Shown: positions 45,728-58,354, numbered from the stretch's first letter. The stretch: 64,000 nucleotides of DNA from Paenibacillus polymyxa (GCF_018614975.1 NZ_JAGGNR010000014.1:124001-188000); one strand, 5' to 3'. The notes: generated by a model not told the origin, from the sequence alone. Program-made: numbers and translations.

Positions 45728-45877
45728 GTGATTGCCTCCTCTTCATCAGGTATACCCTAACATATGACGTTTCCGATGGAATGAACCGGGCGAACAGGCA
45801 ACATTCGATAAATGGTTGTCTGTCTGCATCTACCTGAGTGGATCAGCCTTTTGCTACTCCCTGTTCTTTGCGGAGAT

Positions 45878-46597
45878 CTATATGTCGGAATCAGAATAAA
45901 CCTGGATGCCTTTTTCCTTGCGGTACATGATAACAAGTAATCTCCAAAATTCATAACTGCCTTTGTCGTTCATAATAAACGGTCGATAATAATCAAATGC
46001 TTGCTGCGCCCATGCGGGACAATCCATATTGGAAAGTTGCTCCTGTTGCTGAATCCATCGCCCTTGAATCTCCAGCGTTTTCTGCATGGCTTCAAACATT
46101 TTCTTCTGCTCAGTGGTCATCGGCGGAGCCTCCTGTTCCTGAGATACAGTTCCGTATTCGGCCTGTAGGTATGCACCCGGTTCTGTCACACCATCTTCGC
46201 TGGCTGTATACCCGTAAGAGGGTGAACTTGTTTTACGAATCTCATAATGTACATGCGGGCCAGTACTCTGACCCGTGCTTCCCTGATTACCGATAAGCTG
46301 GCCTCGCTTCACCCGCTGCCCAACGGTTACGGCTATCCGCGAAAGGTGAGCATAACAATGCAAGTAGCCACGATGATCTTGAAGGGCAACTGTAAGCCCG
46401 TAACCGCCGAATCCGGAGCCTGTAACTCCCTCGGAAGCAAAACGTACTCTACCCTCCATAAAGGCATAGACGGGGCCATTCCAGGGCTCTGTTACGAGAT
46501 CAATTCCGCGGTGAAATGTCTGTCCACCATGAATAGGATGAATTCGATAGCCGAATGAACTTGTAATCCGATATCCCTCGAAAGGGTTTACGCTCAT
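45878..46597 (-). CDS. M23 family metallopeptidase, no signal peptide
   Basis: 239 residues. The N-terminal M23 (LytM/lysostaphin-type) domain has the zinc ligands in F-H-R-G-I-D and G-P-H-V-H-Y, with S-T-G between, and should cut peptidoglycan cross-bridges. A ~90-residue C-terminal part (Met/Gln/Glu-rich helix, then W-A-Q-Q-A-F-D-Y-Y-R-P-F-I) is not a known wall-binding domain to me. No signal peptide or membrane helix is visible, so it may be released by lysis, act inside the sporangium, or be phage-derived. It lies alone beside the YjcZ peptide. Confidence 0.85.
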   Translation of the reverse strand: MSVNPFEGYRITSSFGYRIHPIHGGQTFHRGIDLVTEPWNGPVYAFMEGRVRFASEGVTGSGFGGYGLTVALQDHRGYLHCYAHLSRIAVTVGQRVKRGQLIGNQGSTGQSTGPHVHYEIRKTSSPSYGYTASEDGVTEPGAYLQAEYGTVSQEQEAPPMTTEQKKMFEAMQKTLEIQGRWIQQQEQLSNMDCPAWAQQAFDYYRPFIMNDKGSYEFWRLLVIMYRKEKGIQVYSDSDI

Positions 46598-46679
46598 ACA
46601 CTCACATCCTTTTCTATAATGAAATGCTTAAATCTATGAAATGGCTTGTGCTATTGGTCTTATTTTATTCTACAAAAAT

Positions 46680-46738
46680 ACCGCTCAGAATATCATTAGG
46701 GAAACCTTATGGTCTCTCCAACGTATATTCCAAGCGGT
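46680..46738 (-). other. Imperfect hairpin after the EEP-family gene
   Basis: ACCGCT...AGCGGT and AATAT...ATATT pair around a ~30-base interior. It has no T run, so it may mark a transcript end or be chance. Confidence 0.3.
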
Positions 46739-46804
46739 GCTATGTTAATACGAACACTCTATGAGATGTATATATTATTATTTCATTTTAACCACTGCTC
46801 ACTT

Positions 46805-48154
46805 CTAATTCAGAGGTCTGTATATGACGCCTAGCTGATCCAATTCCTGTCCTGCTCTTCCATAAAATCCGGCTATATACCACCCTGCCGGTGTCTCAAG
46901 TTTAATTTGATCCGATGTTTTTTGTCCGCCTTCAATCTTATTACCAAGATTGGTCGACAACTCCACGTAAAAGATCCGTTTATCTCCATTTCGTATCCCC
47001 TGACCAATTGTTGCCTGGGTTAAGTACTCTCCGTCTGCCAAGTTCAGTGTGGCAATGTTGGATTGACCACCATGTGCCAGATTCGTTCCATCCCTGTACA
47101 ACGTTGAAATGCCGTCTACACGATTACCCGAGTTGAGCACAACGGATCTGGGTCTGGCATCGGGTATCTGATTCAGATCATTAAACCCAGTTCCTCCGGA
47201 TCCTCCGATTGTTGAACTTAGTTGGTACTGAGAAGATGTGCTGTACACGAATTCCGCTGTAATCGGATAATGATCGGAGAGTTGCTTCCCACTCGGGTCA
47301 ACAAACGTTTGATTTTCTAACCGATAACTCTGTGCATTCAGGGACAACGCTTTACTTCCTCGATACAAAATTTTGTCGACAATTTCATAGTTCGGGCCAT
47401 TTATATTACTTACATCCATAAGAGCATCCCCATCAGCGGGAATACTCCCACCTCGAATCAAATCGATCCACGGATCTCTTAATCCATTCTCAGACATGAG
47501 CAACTCTATATTGTCAGCCGCACGGGTGTACCGAGTATTGGTATCCCCAAATACGATAACCGCGTTCCCGTCCGAATGCTCCTTGATGTAATTGGAAAGT
47601 TGTCTGATATTATCTCGTCTGGCCTCAAGCGATTTATCATCGCTACCTGCGTCTGCATGCAAGTTGTACACGTCCACTTTCACCTGAGGTGCGATCTCAT
47701 ATGTAGCTGCTGTAAATCCTTTTGGAGTCAATTCATCACTTCCATTGTCAAAAAGACCGGATCGCTTATCCCAGGTAATACGCTTCAAGTCACGGAATGG
47801 ATATTTGGACAGACTGTTCAACCCGCTACCAAAACCCGCAATTCCGCTTGTTGTCGTCAGATACGGCAGAGTGACCTGAGATATCAGCTCATGATGATAA
47901 TTAAAATCCTCTTGCACATTAATGATGTCATAGTCATTTAATTTTGGGGAAATCTGAACGGTGTACTCCTTGGGGTTGGAACTGGATACCAGGTCCGGAA
48001 GACCACCTACATTGTAACTAAGTACGTTGAATGAACCCGATACCGATCCACCTTCTGCTGCACTCGCCGTTGATAGAAATAACGCAGAGCTCGTAAAGGC
48101 AACAACTGCAGACAATACTAAGGCTGCTCCCTTTTTAACCATACTTCTTCGCAT
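46805..48154 (-). CDS. Secreted endonuclease/exonuclease/phosphatase-fold protein with C-terminal lectin-like domain
   Basis: About 449 residues. A signal peptide (R-R-S-M-V-K-K, hydrophobic core, cleavage near A-S-A) is followed by an EEP domain (about 40-300) with N-V-Q-E-D, G-D-T-N-T-R and S-D-H-Y-P-I, the motifs shared by DNase I, sphingomyelinase C and phosphatases. The last ~150 residues are a Gly/Ser-hinged beta domain with I-A-T-L-N-L-A-D-G-E-Y-L, resembling jacalin-like sugar-binding folds. The substrate cannot be decided from the sequence; sphingomyelinase-type activity is possible. GAGGGGGG lies just before the tandem ATGs (48157 and 48154); the second is preferred on spacing. Confidence 0.75.
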   Translation of the reverse strand: MRRSMVKKGAALVLSAVVAFTSSALFLSTASAAEGGSVSGSFNVLSYNVGGLPDLVSSSNPKEYTVQISPKLNDYDIINVQEDFNYHHELISQVTLPYLTTTSGIAGFGSGLNSLSKYPFRDLKRITWDKRSGLFDNGSDELTPKGFTAATYEIAPQVKVDVYNLHADAGSDDKSLEARRDNIRQLSNYIKEHSDGNAVIVFGDTNTRYTRAADNIELLMSENGLRDPWIDLIRGGSIPADGDALMDVSNINGPNYEIVDKILYRGSKALSLNAQSYRLENQTFVDPSGKQLSDHYPITAEFVYSTSSQYQLSSTIGGSGGTGFNDLNQIPDARPRSVVLNSGNRVDGISTLYRDGTNLAHGGQSNIATLNLADGEYLTQATIGQGIRNGDKRIFYVELSTNLGNKIEGGQKTSDQIKLETPAGWYIAGFYGRAGQELDQLGVIYRPLN

Positions 48155-48329
48155 CATATCCCCCCTCATATTTGAATCTATTAAAATATATGTAATATTT
48201 GTTAATGGAAGAATAACTCTGGGCTATTCATTTGTAAATATACAAATTGAACTAAAGAATAGATACACCTGCCACTCCAATGACAGAACAACCTTCTAAT
48301 CGCTGTTATCACCAGATTTTTTGAATAAA

Positions 48330-48376
48330 AATACCCCCTAGAGAGACTTTTTAAAAAGTCTGCTCTAGAGGGTATT
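48330..48376 (-). terminator. Terminator of the suf operon
   Basis: A long, nearly perfect stem (AATACCC-x-CTAGAG then GACTTT with their complements) with five T residues on the reverse strand, 80 bases after sufB. Confidence 0.8.
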
Positions 48377-48455
48377 CAATCACATGAAACTATAACTACC
48401 GCTTAACATCAGCAGCTAGGTTCAGCTTCACGGCTTCGAAAGGCGCTGCATTGGA

Positions 48456-49853
48456 TTAACCAATGGAGCCCTCCATTTCGAATTTGATCAATCTATTCAT
48501 CTCAACGGCGTATTCCATTGGCAATTCCTTCGTGAATGGCTCAATGAAGCCCATGATAATCATCTGTGTTGCTTCTGCATCAGTCAGACCACGGCTCATC
48601 AGGTAGAAGAGCTGATCCTCAGACACTTTGGATACCGTAGCTTCATGCTCCAGCATGATGTTATCATTCATGATTTCATTGTAAGGAATTGTATCTGATG
48701 TGGACTCATTATCGAGAATGAGTGTATCACACTTGATGTTGGATTTCGCGCCCTCAGCTTGACGTCCAAAGGAAGCCAAACCACGGTATGTTACTTTACC
48801 ACCATGTTTACTGATGGACTTGGAAACGATCGTAGATGTTGTATCCGGAGCCAAATGGATCATTTTCGCACCTGCATCCTGATGCTGGTTTTTACCAGCT
48901 ACGGCGATGGAGAGTACGGAACCTTTAGCTCCACGGCCTTTCAGCACAACCGCTGGATATTTCATCGTCAGTTTGGAACCGATGTTACCATCTACCCATT
49001 CCATCGTTGCATTTTCTTCTGCAACCGCACGTTTCGTAACGAGGTTGTAGATGTTTGGTGCCCAGTTTTGAATCGTTGTGTAACGAACACGGGCATTTTT
49101 CTTACAGATGATCTCAACGACCGCACTATGCAGTGAGTTCGTGCTGTAGATCGGAGCTGTACAGCCCTCTACATAGTGAACGAAGCTGTCTTCGTCCGCA
49201 ATGATGAGTGTACGCTCGAATTGTCCCATATTCTCGGAGTTGATCCGGAAGTAGGCTTGCAGAGGTACTTCACATTTAACGCCCTTAGGCACGTAGATGA
49301 AGCTTCCTCCGGACCATACCGCACTGTTCAATGCAGCAAATTTGTTATCGGCTGGCGGAATAACCGTTGCAAAATATTCACGCAGGATTTCCGGATGCTC
49401 TCTGAGAGCCGTATCCGTATCCATGAAGATTACACCTTGGTCTTCCAATTCCTTTTGCATGTTGTGGTATACAACCTCGGACTCATACTGAGCCGATACA
49501 CCTGCAAGGAACTTTTGCTCTGCTTCAGGGATACCCAATTTATCAAAGGTTTCCTTGATTTCAGAAGGGACTTCCTCCCATGTTTTACCTTGTTTCTCCG
49601 AAGCACGTACATAATACTGAATTTCATTGAAATCCAATCCGTCTAGATCTCCGCCCCATTTCGGCATTGGCATCTTTTCGAATTGTTTCAAGGATTTCAA
49701 ACGGAATTCCAACATCCATTCCGGTTCATTCTTAATCTTGGAAATCTCGGTAACCACTTCTGCAGTCAGACCTTTACCGGTTTGAAAGATGGATTTGTGC
49801 TCGTCGCGAAAACCATATTTGTACTCTTCCATTTCTGGTGCTTTTTTAGCCAT
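48456..49853 (-). CDS. sufB: Fe-S cluster assembly scaffold SufB
   Basis: 465 residues. With SufC and SufD it forms the SufBCD scaffold on which Fe-S clusters are built. The parallel beta-helix core and C-terminal helices are recognisable, with family stretches [26 protein letters not shown] and D-T-I-P-Y-N-E-I-M. It is the last gene of sufCDSUB, 20 bases after sufU. A terminator follows. Confidence 0.97.
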   Translation of the reverse strand: MAKKAPEMEEYKYGFRDEHKSIFQTGKGLTAEVVTEISKIKNEPEWMLEFRLKSLKQFEKMPMPKWGGDLDGLDFNEIQYYVRASEKQGKTWEEVPSEIKETFDKLGIPEAEQKFLAGVSAQYESEVVYHNMQKELEDQGVIFMDTDTALREHPEILREYFATVIPPADNKFAALNSAVWSGGSFIYVPKGVKCEVPLQAYFRINSENMGQFERTLIIADEDSFVHYVEGCTAPIYSTNSLHSAVVEIICKKNARVRYTTIQNWAPNIYNLVTKRAVAEENATMEWVDGNIGSKLTMKYPAVVLKGRGAKGSVLSIAVAGKNQHQDAGAKMIHLAPDTTSTIVSKSISKHGGKVTYRGLASFGRQAEGAKSNIKCDTLILDNESTSDTIPYNEIMNDNIMLEHEATVSKVSEDQLFYLMSRGLTDAEATQMIIMGFIEPFTKELPMEYAVEMNRLIKFEMEGSIG

Positions 49854-49873
49854 CTTGCTCTACCTCCCTATCG

Positions 49874-52816
<2,943 letters not shown>

Positions 52817-52841
52817 TGATTAATCCTCCTCCGTTTTGTCT

Positions 52842-53624
52842 TTACGCTTCTTGGCCTACAGTTTCGTCTGTAATTCCCAGCTCTGCCTTTACCCAGTCAT
52901 ACCCTTCCGCTTCCAGACGGTGAGCCAATTCAGGTCCGCCGGATTTCACGATACGACCTTGCATCATTACGTGAACATAGTCAGGCGTAATGTAGTTCAA
53001 CAGACGTTGGTAGTGAGTGATGATCAGGAAGCCACGGTCTTCGCTCTTCATAGCGTTCACACCGTCAGCCACGATTCTCAAAGCATCGATGTCCAGACCG
53101 GAGTCAATTTCATCAAGTACTACGATTTTCGGATCAAGCAGCATCATTTGCAGAATCTCGTTACGTTTTTTCTCACCACCGGAGAAACCTTCATTCAGGT
53201 AACGGTGAGCGAACTCAGGGTTCATGTCGAGTTCTTTCATTTTACCTTCCATTTGACGAATGAACTTGATCAGAGAGATCTCGTTACCTTCGCCGCGACG
53301 TGCGTTAATTGCACTACGCAAGAAGTCGGAGTTTGTAACACCTGCAATTTCACTTGGGTATTGCATAGCCAGGAAGAGACCTGCACGTGCACGCTCATCT
53401 ACAGCCATATCCAATACATCTTCACCATCAAGTGTAATTGTACCTTCTGTTACTTCATATTTCGGATGGCCCATCAATGCAGAAGCCAGAGTTGATTTAC
53501 CTGTTCCGTTCGGACCCATGATTGCGTGGATTTCTCCACCTTTCATTTCCAGGTTGATGCCTTTCAGGATTTCCTTACCTTCGATCGTCGCTTTCAGACC
53601 TTCAATGACGAAATTCGTAGCCAT
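52842..53624 (-). CDS. sufC: Fe-S cluster assembly ATPase SufC
   Basis: 260 residues, an ABC-type ATPase that drives the SufBCD scaffold. Walker A is G-P-N-G-T-G-K-S-T (37-45), the signature reads F-S-G-G-E-K-K-R, and Walker B is I-V-V-L-D-E-I-D-S-G. It is soluble and lacks membrane segments. First gene of sufCDSUB. A GGAGGG site lies 11 bases before the ATG. The promoter with palindromic sites upstream is described separately. Confidence 0.97.
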   Translation of the reverse strand: MATNFVIEGLKATIEGKEILKGINLEMKGGEIHAIMGPNGTGKSTLASALMGHPKYEVTEGTITLDGEDVLDMAVDERARAGLFLAMQYPSEIAGVTNSDFLRSAINARRGEGNEISLIKFIRQMEGKMKELDMNPEFAHRYLNEGFSGGEKKRNEILQMMLLDPKIVVLDEIDSGLDIDALRIVADGVNAMKSEDRGFLIITHYQRLLNYITPDYVHVMMQGRIVKSGGPELAHRLEAEGYDWVKAELGITDETVGQEA

Positions 53625-53684
53625 GTGTATTGTTTCCCTCCATTGATTAAATTGATGTTTACTGTCGAAAACGAAAAAGCGCCT

Positions 53685-53713
53685 ATTATATCTGAACAGG
53701 GCTTCCCCTGAAT
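53685..53713 (-). promoter_or_regulatory. Promoter of the suf operon
   Basis: On the reverse strand TATAAT (53685-53690) is a perfect -10. The -35 (TTCAGG, 16-base spacer) is weak, which suggests help from an activator. It is about 60 bases upstream of sufC. Confidence 0.5.
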
Positions 53714-53746
53714 TTCTCTTGTACTCGATTATTCAAGCAAGAACAC

Positions 53747-53763
53747 TTTAGAATAATTCTAAA
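53747..53763. promoter_or_regulatory. PerR-like palindrome upstream of suf
   Basis: TTTAGAATAATTCTAAA is a perfect 8-1-8 inverted repeat. Its core TTAGAAT-A-ATTCTAA matches the PerR box TTATAATnATTATAA except for one position in each half. It lies about 60 bases upstream of the suf -10. PerR is the peroxide-sensing Fur family regulator of Bacillota. Binding is inferred. Confidence 0.5.
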
Positions 53764-53764
53764 C

Positions 53765-53783
53765 TGATTCTCAATGATAATCA
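53765..53783. promoter_or_regulatory. Fur-like imperfect palindrome upstream of suf
   Basis: TGATTCTCAATGATAATCA, a 9-1-9 inverted repeat with one mismatch; AATGATAATCA inside equals part of the classical Fur box. It stands one base after the PerR-like palindrome. Confidence 0.45.
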
Positions 53784-53947
53784 AGTCATTTCCTAAGAGA
53801 CTTTGTTCCATCCCTAAAACATTATTCCTTCTGATTCTATATTAAAAGCCTAATTGAATCAAATGAGAAGACATCTTTAGCCAAGATTAACAGTGAGAAA
53901 AATCACAAAAAATCACAGTTTCATCTCATCTGCTACGTTATCAAAAA

Positions 53948-53978
53948 AAGGACTTATCCATATCATGGACAAGTCCTT
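53948..53978 (-). terminator. Terminator after the DUF1802 gene
   Basis: AAGGACTT-x-TCCA with its complement (12 pairs, one mismatch) and seven T residues on the reverse strand. Confidence 0.85.
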
Positions 53979-53991
53979 CCCTTAATCAAAA

Positions 53992-54567
53992 TTACATTTT
54001 GAGCATTTCGTTAATCTTCTGTACCTGTTCGTCAAAATCCGCAACGTCCACCACTGGCGTCATTTCGCGCGGCACCGGACCATTCGGAATGGAAATCCAG
54101 GAACGGCAACCATTATATTCAGGTAATACTGGGATCTCCATCGGTTCATTCAAAAGGTACACACGCAGGATCAATACATGGAGCGGCTCTTTCCGTTTCC
54201 ATTTCAAACGGTCTTCGGCAAAATCCGCTGTCCACATATGAAAGTCAAGAAGTCGATCCAGCATCTCCTGATCTCGTATCTCCAGATCCTGCGTTACTTC
54301 GGCATATGCAGTAATACGGATTGTCGAAGCTTCGGGCACCCATTCGGCCAGGGATTCTTCAACATAGGATTGATCCGAGGACTTAATCAGTTCTTTACGC
54401 TGATGTTCATAAGTCGGATACAGGTAAAACGCCGGACTTTTCAGCTCAAAATGTCGGGTTTCCTCTACAATCCCACCTTTGCGCATCACCATAATTTGAC
54501 GACCCGTTTCCAGTGCTTTGATTGCAGAAGCCCATTCTTTTAAAGCCGGTATCGTTGGTTCTAACAT
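53992..54567 (-). CDS. DUF1802 family protein
   Basis: 191 residues, soluble. The family pattern is clear: an N-terminal A-L-K-E-W-A, then I-M-V-M-R-K-G-G-I, F-Y-L-Y-P-T-x-E-H-Q, and a strand-rich C-terminal half with P-V-L-P-E-Y-N-G-C. No catalytic residues are established for DUF1802; it is often seen near metabolism or DNA-handling genes. GGGAGGG is eight bases before the ATG. It appears to be a single gene with its own terminator. Confidence 0.8.
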   Translation of the reverse strand: MLEPTIPALKEWASAIKALETGRQIMVMRKGGIVEETRHFELKSPAFYLYPTYEHQRKELIKSSDQSYVEESLAEWVPEASTIRITAYAEVTQDLEIRDQEMLDRLLDFHMWTADFAEDRLKWKRKEPLHVLILRVYLLNEPMEIPVLPEYNGCRSWISIPNGPVPREMTPVVDVADFDEQVQKINEMLKM

Positions 54568-54693
54568 AAGTGATTCCCTCCCACATCGTTCTTGTCAGCA
54601 GTATAGACGCTAAGGGCGTTTCTGACAACAAAGATCCGAGCTCAGAAAGCTTACGTAAGAGACCCACTTGTATTAGGCAAAATCTTGGCTATA

Positions 54694-55155
54694 TTAACCC
54701 AGGAAAGAGCGAAGCATCCACATGTGTTTCTCAAGATCAGCCTTGAAGCCTGTCAGCATATCGGATGTTGGTTGATCTTCAGCTGCATCTGCAACTTCGA
54801 TACCTTCCTGATATTCATTCGAAAGTGTCGCGAAGTCCTCGATCAGGTTTTGCACCATTGTTTTTGCGTCTTCTCCGCCTGCTGCTTCCTGGATAGAGGA
54901 AAGCTCCAGATACTCTTTCATTGTAGCCACTGGGCTACCTTTCAGTGTAAGGATACGCTCTGCGATTTCATCCATTTGTACTGTAACTTCGTTGTAGAAC
55001 TCTTCGAATTTCACATGCAACGTGAAGAAGTTAGGTCCTTTAACGTACCAGTGATAGTTATGGATTTTAACATACAATACGTTCAGGTTAGCCACCTGAC
55101 GATTAAGTACTTGTTCCACCGATTTTGCTTGATCTGTTTTGTTTTTTGTAGCCAT
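54694..55155 (-). CDS. dps: Dps family iron-storage/DNA-protecting protein
   Basis: 153 residues, a ferritin-like dodecamer subunit that oxidises and stores iron and protects DNA from peroxide. The inter-subunit ferroxidase ligands His35, His47, Asp62 and Glu66 have exactly the spacing of E. coli Dps (12, 15, 4). The Lys-rich N-terminus could contact DNA. AAAGGATGG precedes the ATG. No PerR box is visible in its own upstream region, unlike Bacillus mrgA. Confidence 0.94.
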   Translation of the reverse strand: MATKNKTDQAKSVEQVLNRQVANLNVLYVKIHNYHWYVKGPNFFTLHVKFEEFYNEVTVQMDEIAERILTLKGSPVATMKEYLELSSIQEAAGGEDAKTMVQNLIEDFATLSNEYQEGIEVADAAEDQPTSDMLTGFKADLEKHMWMLRSFLG

Positions 55156-55362
55156 ATTAATCCCATCCTTTATTTAAAATTAGTCTGTCACGCCGTGATA
55201 AGCAGGTTGTCCCGCAATGCATAACAGAGAGTTAACAATGTGTCACCGCTTGGTAGCGGAGAGGCTCATGAACAGTGTTTCTCTCAACCCTCCGGCCTAT
55301 TTGTTTTTACCCCTGAACCGGAAGTTCGAATCAGGATCGACTTGACTTGTCTCAAAAAAAAG

Positions 55363-55391
55363 TTCAAAAACCACGCTATTTCCGATATACT
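55363..55391 (+). promoter_or_regulatory. Candidate promoter of mtnKA
   Basis: TTCAAA, 17 bases, TATACT, about 60 bases upstream of the TTG start at 55452. No S-box (SAM riboswitch) is visible between it and the gene. Confidence 0.45.
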
Positions 55392-55451
55392 GCATATACC
55401 AAGCAAAGAAGTGGGTTTTCCTGTTTCTTCATATATATGGAGGTGGCACCT

Positions 55452-56675
55452 TTGTCCCAATATCGCCCGTTTACCCCCCAGGATGCAATTGAACTGGCCA
55501 AAACATTACCGGGTCCATTTGCGGCAAGTGCAAATCTGGATTGTCACGAGATCGGCGACGGCAATCTGAATTTGGTTTTCCACATCACGGATCAGAACTC
55601 CGATAAAAGTATCATTATCAAACAGGCGCTTCCTTATGCGAAAGTGGTTGGAGAATCATGGCCGCTCTCTCTGGTACGTGCCCGCATTGAACGTGAGATT
55701 CTTCAGGAAGAGTATCGTCTGTGTCCAGGGATGGTACCCGAAGTGTATCATTACGATGATGACCTCGCTTTAACGGTTATGGAAGATCTGAGTGATCATG
55801 TGATCATGCGTAAAGGCCTGATCGAAGGTGTTTCCTATCCTCTTTTTGCACAGCATATTGGGGAATTCATGGCAAGAACGCTGTTCTTCACATCCGACTT
55901 GGGCATGGATCAGCAATTGAAGAAGGAACAACAGGGCAGATTCATTAATCCGGACCAATGCAAAATAACGGAGGATCTGATCTTTGATGAACCCTACCGG
56001 ATCGCTGAAAATAATAATTATGATGCTTCCATTGAAGACGAGGCTGAAGCCCTTCGCACAGATGGAGAGCTTCACCTTGAAGTGGCATTACTACGGGAAA
56101 AATTCCTGACACATGGGCAAGCACTGCTTCATGGAGATCTGCATACAGGCAGTATTTTTGTTACACCTGAATCAACCAAGGTCATCGATCCCGAATTTGC
56201 ATATTACGGCCCCATGGGATTCGATGTCGGTGCAGTCCTCGCGAATCTGCTCTTGAATTACGCATCCCTCCCAGGATGGATTCAGGATGAGACTGATTTG
56301 CGTGAGCGTGAAACGCTTTTGCTGAATATGGTTCGTGATGTATGGACTGAATTCGAATCTCGTTTCCGTGCCCTCTGGGTTAATGACCTCGTTGATCCGA
56401 TGGCAAAAACGCCAGGGTATCAGGATCTATATGTGCAACAATTGTTCAGAGATTCCATTGGCTTCGCAGGTGCCAAAATGGTTCGTCGTATCGTAGGACT
56501 CGCTCACGTGGCGGATATAGATACCATTCCAAATGCGACTGAACGTGAACATGCTCAGCGTAAAGCGTTGTCCATTGGTAAAGCATTGATCAAGAACCAT
56601 CGTCGCTTGAATACCATCGGCGAATTACTGGATATCGTATCCACAGCTGTTACTGCTACAACTACTAAGACTTAA
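55452..56675 (+). CDS. mtnK: 5-Methylthioribose kinase
   Basis: 407 residues. Phosphorylates methylthioribose in the methionine salvage pathway. The choline-kinase-like fold has L-V-F-H-I, the catalytic loop L-L-H-G-D-L-H-T-G-S, and V-I-D-P-E-F-A with the metal Asp. GGAGGTG is six bases before a TTG at 55452; the frame reaching back to 55347 would extend through the promoter region. mtnA follows after 23 bases, in the same operon, as in Bacillus. Confidence 0.95.
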   Translation: MSQYRPFTPQDAIELAKTLPGPFAASANLDCHEIGDGNLNLVFHITDQNSDKSIIIKQALPYAKVVGESWPLSLVRARIEREILQEEYRLCPGMVPEVYHYDDDLALTVMEDLSDHVIMRKGLIEGVSYPLFAQHIGEFMARTLFFTSDLGMDQQLKKEQQGRFINPDQCKITEDLIFDEPYRIAENNNYDASIEDEAEALRTDGELHLEVALLREKFLTHGQALLHGDLHTGSIFVTPESTKVIDPEFAYYGPMGFDVGAVLANLLLNYASLPGWIQDETDLRERETLLLNMVRDVWTEFESRFRALWVNDLVDPMAKTPGYQDLYVQQLFRDSIGFAGAKMVRRIVGLAHVADIDTIPNATEREHAQRKALSIGKALIKNHRRLNTIGELLDIVSTAVTATTTKT

Positions 56676-56698
56676 CATAAGGAACGGAGGAACCACCC

Positions 56699-57772
56699 AT
56701 GACAACCCCTGAATATCAGACCCTTTCCTCTCTCATCTGGAAAAAGGACAAGCTTGAAATGCTTGATCAGCGTCTGCTGCCCGAAACGATCCTCATGTTG
56801 AAACTGTATACACCCGAGGAAGTATGGGAATCCATCCACTCCATGAAAGTACGCGGTGCTCCGGCGATTGGCATTGCTGCTGCATTTGGTGTTGTATTGG
56901 GTGCCAAATCATATGATGGTACCACCGTTCAAGGCTGGCTGGATCACGTAAAATCCATCTGTGCTCATCTGGCTACTTCCCGTCCAACAGCGGTCAACCT
57001 GTTCTGGGCATTGGATCGCATGATGCAAAAAGCAAATGAGGTCGTTGAATCTGGTATGAGCCTGGAAGAGGGCAATGATGCTCTCGAAGTAGAAGCGCTG
57101 TTGATTCAGAAGGAAGACGAAGAAGTATGCCGCATGATCGGTGAGAATGCACTGCCTTTGTTCGAAGATGGTATGGGTGTGCTCACTCACTGTAATGCAG
57201 GCGGACTGGCAACAGCTAAATACGGAACAGCGACTGCACCGATGTATCTCGCTCATGAGCGTGGCATGCAACTTAAAGTATTCGCCGACGAAACTCGTCC
57301 TGTCCTTCAAGGTGCTCGTCTCACGGCATTCGAGCTGCAACAGGCTGGCATAGACGTTACGCTAATCTGCGACAATATGGCAGGCATGGTGATGTCCAAA
57401 GGATGGATTCAAGCCGTTATCGTCGGAACAGACCGTGTTGCAGCGAACGGTGACGTAGCTAACAAGATCGGAACCTACAGCGTGGCCGTTCTTGCCAAGG
57501 CTCACAATATTCCGTTCTATGTAGCAAGCCCATTGTCGACCATTGACTTGTCCACTCCATCCGGAGATCTTATTCCAATTGAGGAACGTGCTGCGGAGGA
57601 AGTGACCGAAGGATTTGGTAAACGTACAGCACCGCAAGGTGTTAAAGTATACAATCCAGCATTTGATGTAACGCCTAACGAATATGTAACAGCTATTATC
57701 ACGGAAAAAGGCATTGTTCGCGCACCTTTCCAAGAAAATCTGGCTGCCTTGTTCGCGAAGGAAGAAGCTTAA
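56699..57772 (+). CDS. mtnA: Methylthioribose-1-phosphate isomerase
   Basis: 357 residues. Converts methylthioribose-1-phosphate to methylthioribulose-1-phosphate, the step after MtnK. Belongs to the eIF2B-like family; catalytic Cys165 (T-H-C-N-A-G-G-L) and Asp245 ([10 protein letters not shown]) are both present, as is the substrate stretch [15 protein letters not shown] site precedes the ATG. Confidence 0.96.
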   Translation: MTTPEYQTLSSLIWKKDKLEMLDQRLLPETILMLKLYTPEEVWESIHSMKVRGAPAIGIAAAFGVVLGAKSYDGTTVQGWLDHVKSICAHLATSRPTAVNLFWALDRMMQKANEVVESGMSLEEGNDALEVEALLIQKEDEEVCRMIGENALPLFEDGMGVLTHCNAGGLATAKYGTATAPMYLAHERGMQLKVFADETRPVLQGARLTAFELQQAGIDVTLICDNMAGMVMSKGWIQAVIVGTDRVAANGDVANKIGTYSVAVLAKAHNIPFYVASPLSTIDLSTPSGDLIPIEERAAEEVTEGFGKRTAPQGVKVYNPAFDVTPNEYVTAIITEKGIVRAPFQENLAALFAKEEA

Positions 57773-57844
57773 TTTAATGAAAAGAGTTCGTGTGTATAGA
57801 GGTAGGAGCTACGATGTGCCAGTCTCTATATTAGGACGCTAAAG

Positions 57845-57873
57845 AAGGGCTTCCCATACGGGGAGCCCTTTTG
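57845..57873. terminator. Bidirectional terminator mtnA / yunC
   Basis: AAGGGCT-x-CCC pairs with GGG-x-AGCCCTT (10 pairs, one mismatch) with a T run, between converging genes. Confidence 0.85.
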
Positions 57874-57880
57874 TTAGTGA

Positions 57881-58183
57881 TTAGATCATTTTCAACAAAG
57901 CCTCTACACCCGTCATACCAACCGTAATGCCCATGGCCTCGGCTTCTGTTGTCACCGACTCCATAGGTGCATGCAGCAACTGCTCCAATGTACGCACACC
58001 AACCGCCCGAGCTGCAATAATTTTGCGATCCCCGAGCTTCTCATTAAGTAATCCCACATCGAGTGCTCCGCACATGATATATCCTTTGGATGTATTAATG
58101 GTCAGCAACGTTGTTTTAGGCAGCTTGACTTCTACCCCTACCAATACATGCTCTCCAACTACAATAGGCTCCATCGTCACCAT
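57881..58183 (-). CDS. yunC: YunC family protein (DUF1805)
   Basis: 100 residues. It starts M-V-T-M-E-P-I like Bacillus YunC and shares V-K-L-P-K-T, G-Y-I-M-C-G-A-L-D-V, A-R-A-V-G-V-R-T and V-G-M-T-G-x-E-A-L-L-K. Function unknown. The ATG at 58183 is chosen on this match; AGGAGGT is about 12 bases upstream, and the extra residues of the frame to 58210 are only the translated ribosome binding site. In Bacillus yunC adjoins yunD, but here they are about 14 kb apart. Confidence 0.88.
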   Translation of the reverse strand: MVTMEPIVVGEHVLVGVEVKLPKTTLLTINTSKGYIMCGALDVGLLNEKLGDRKIIAARAVGVRTLEQLLHAPMESVTTEAEAMGITVGMTGVEALLKMI

Positions 58184-58354
58184 AATTTCCCGATCCACCT
58201 CCTCTTCCACAGGTCACGATAATTGTATGCCTCATTCTGGATTGTCGTGTGGACACCTGCCGTGTTTGAGAAAATGTAGGTACTTACAGTTCAAATATAT
58301 TGTTGGTAATCCTTTTTGCAGAAAGATAGTAGAACTATGCTTTTATTGGAATAT

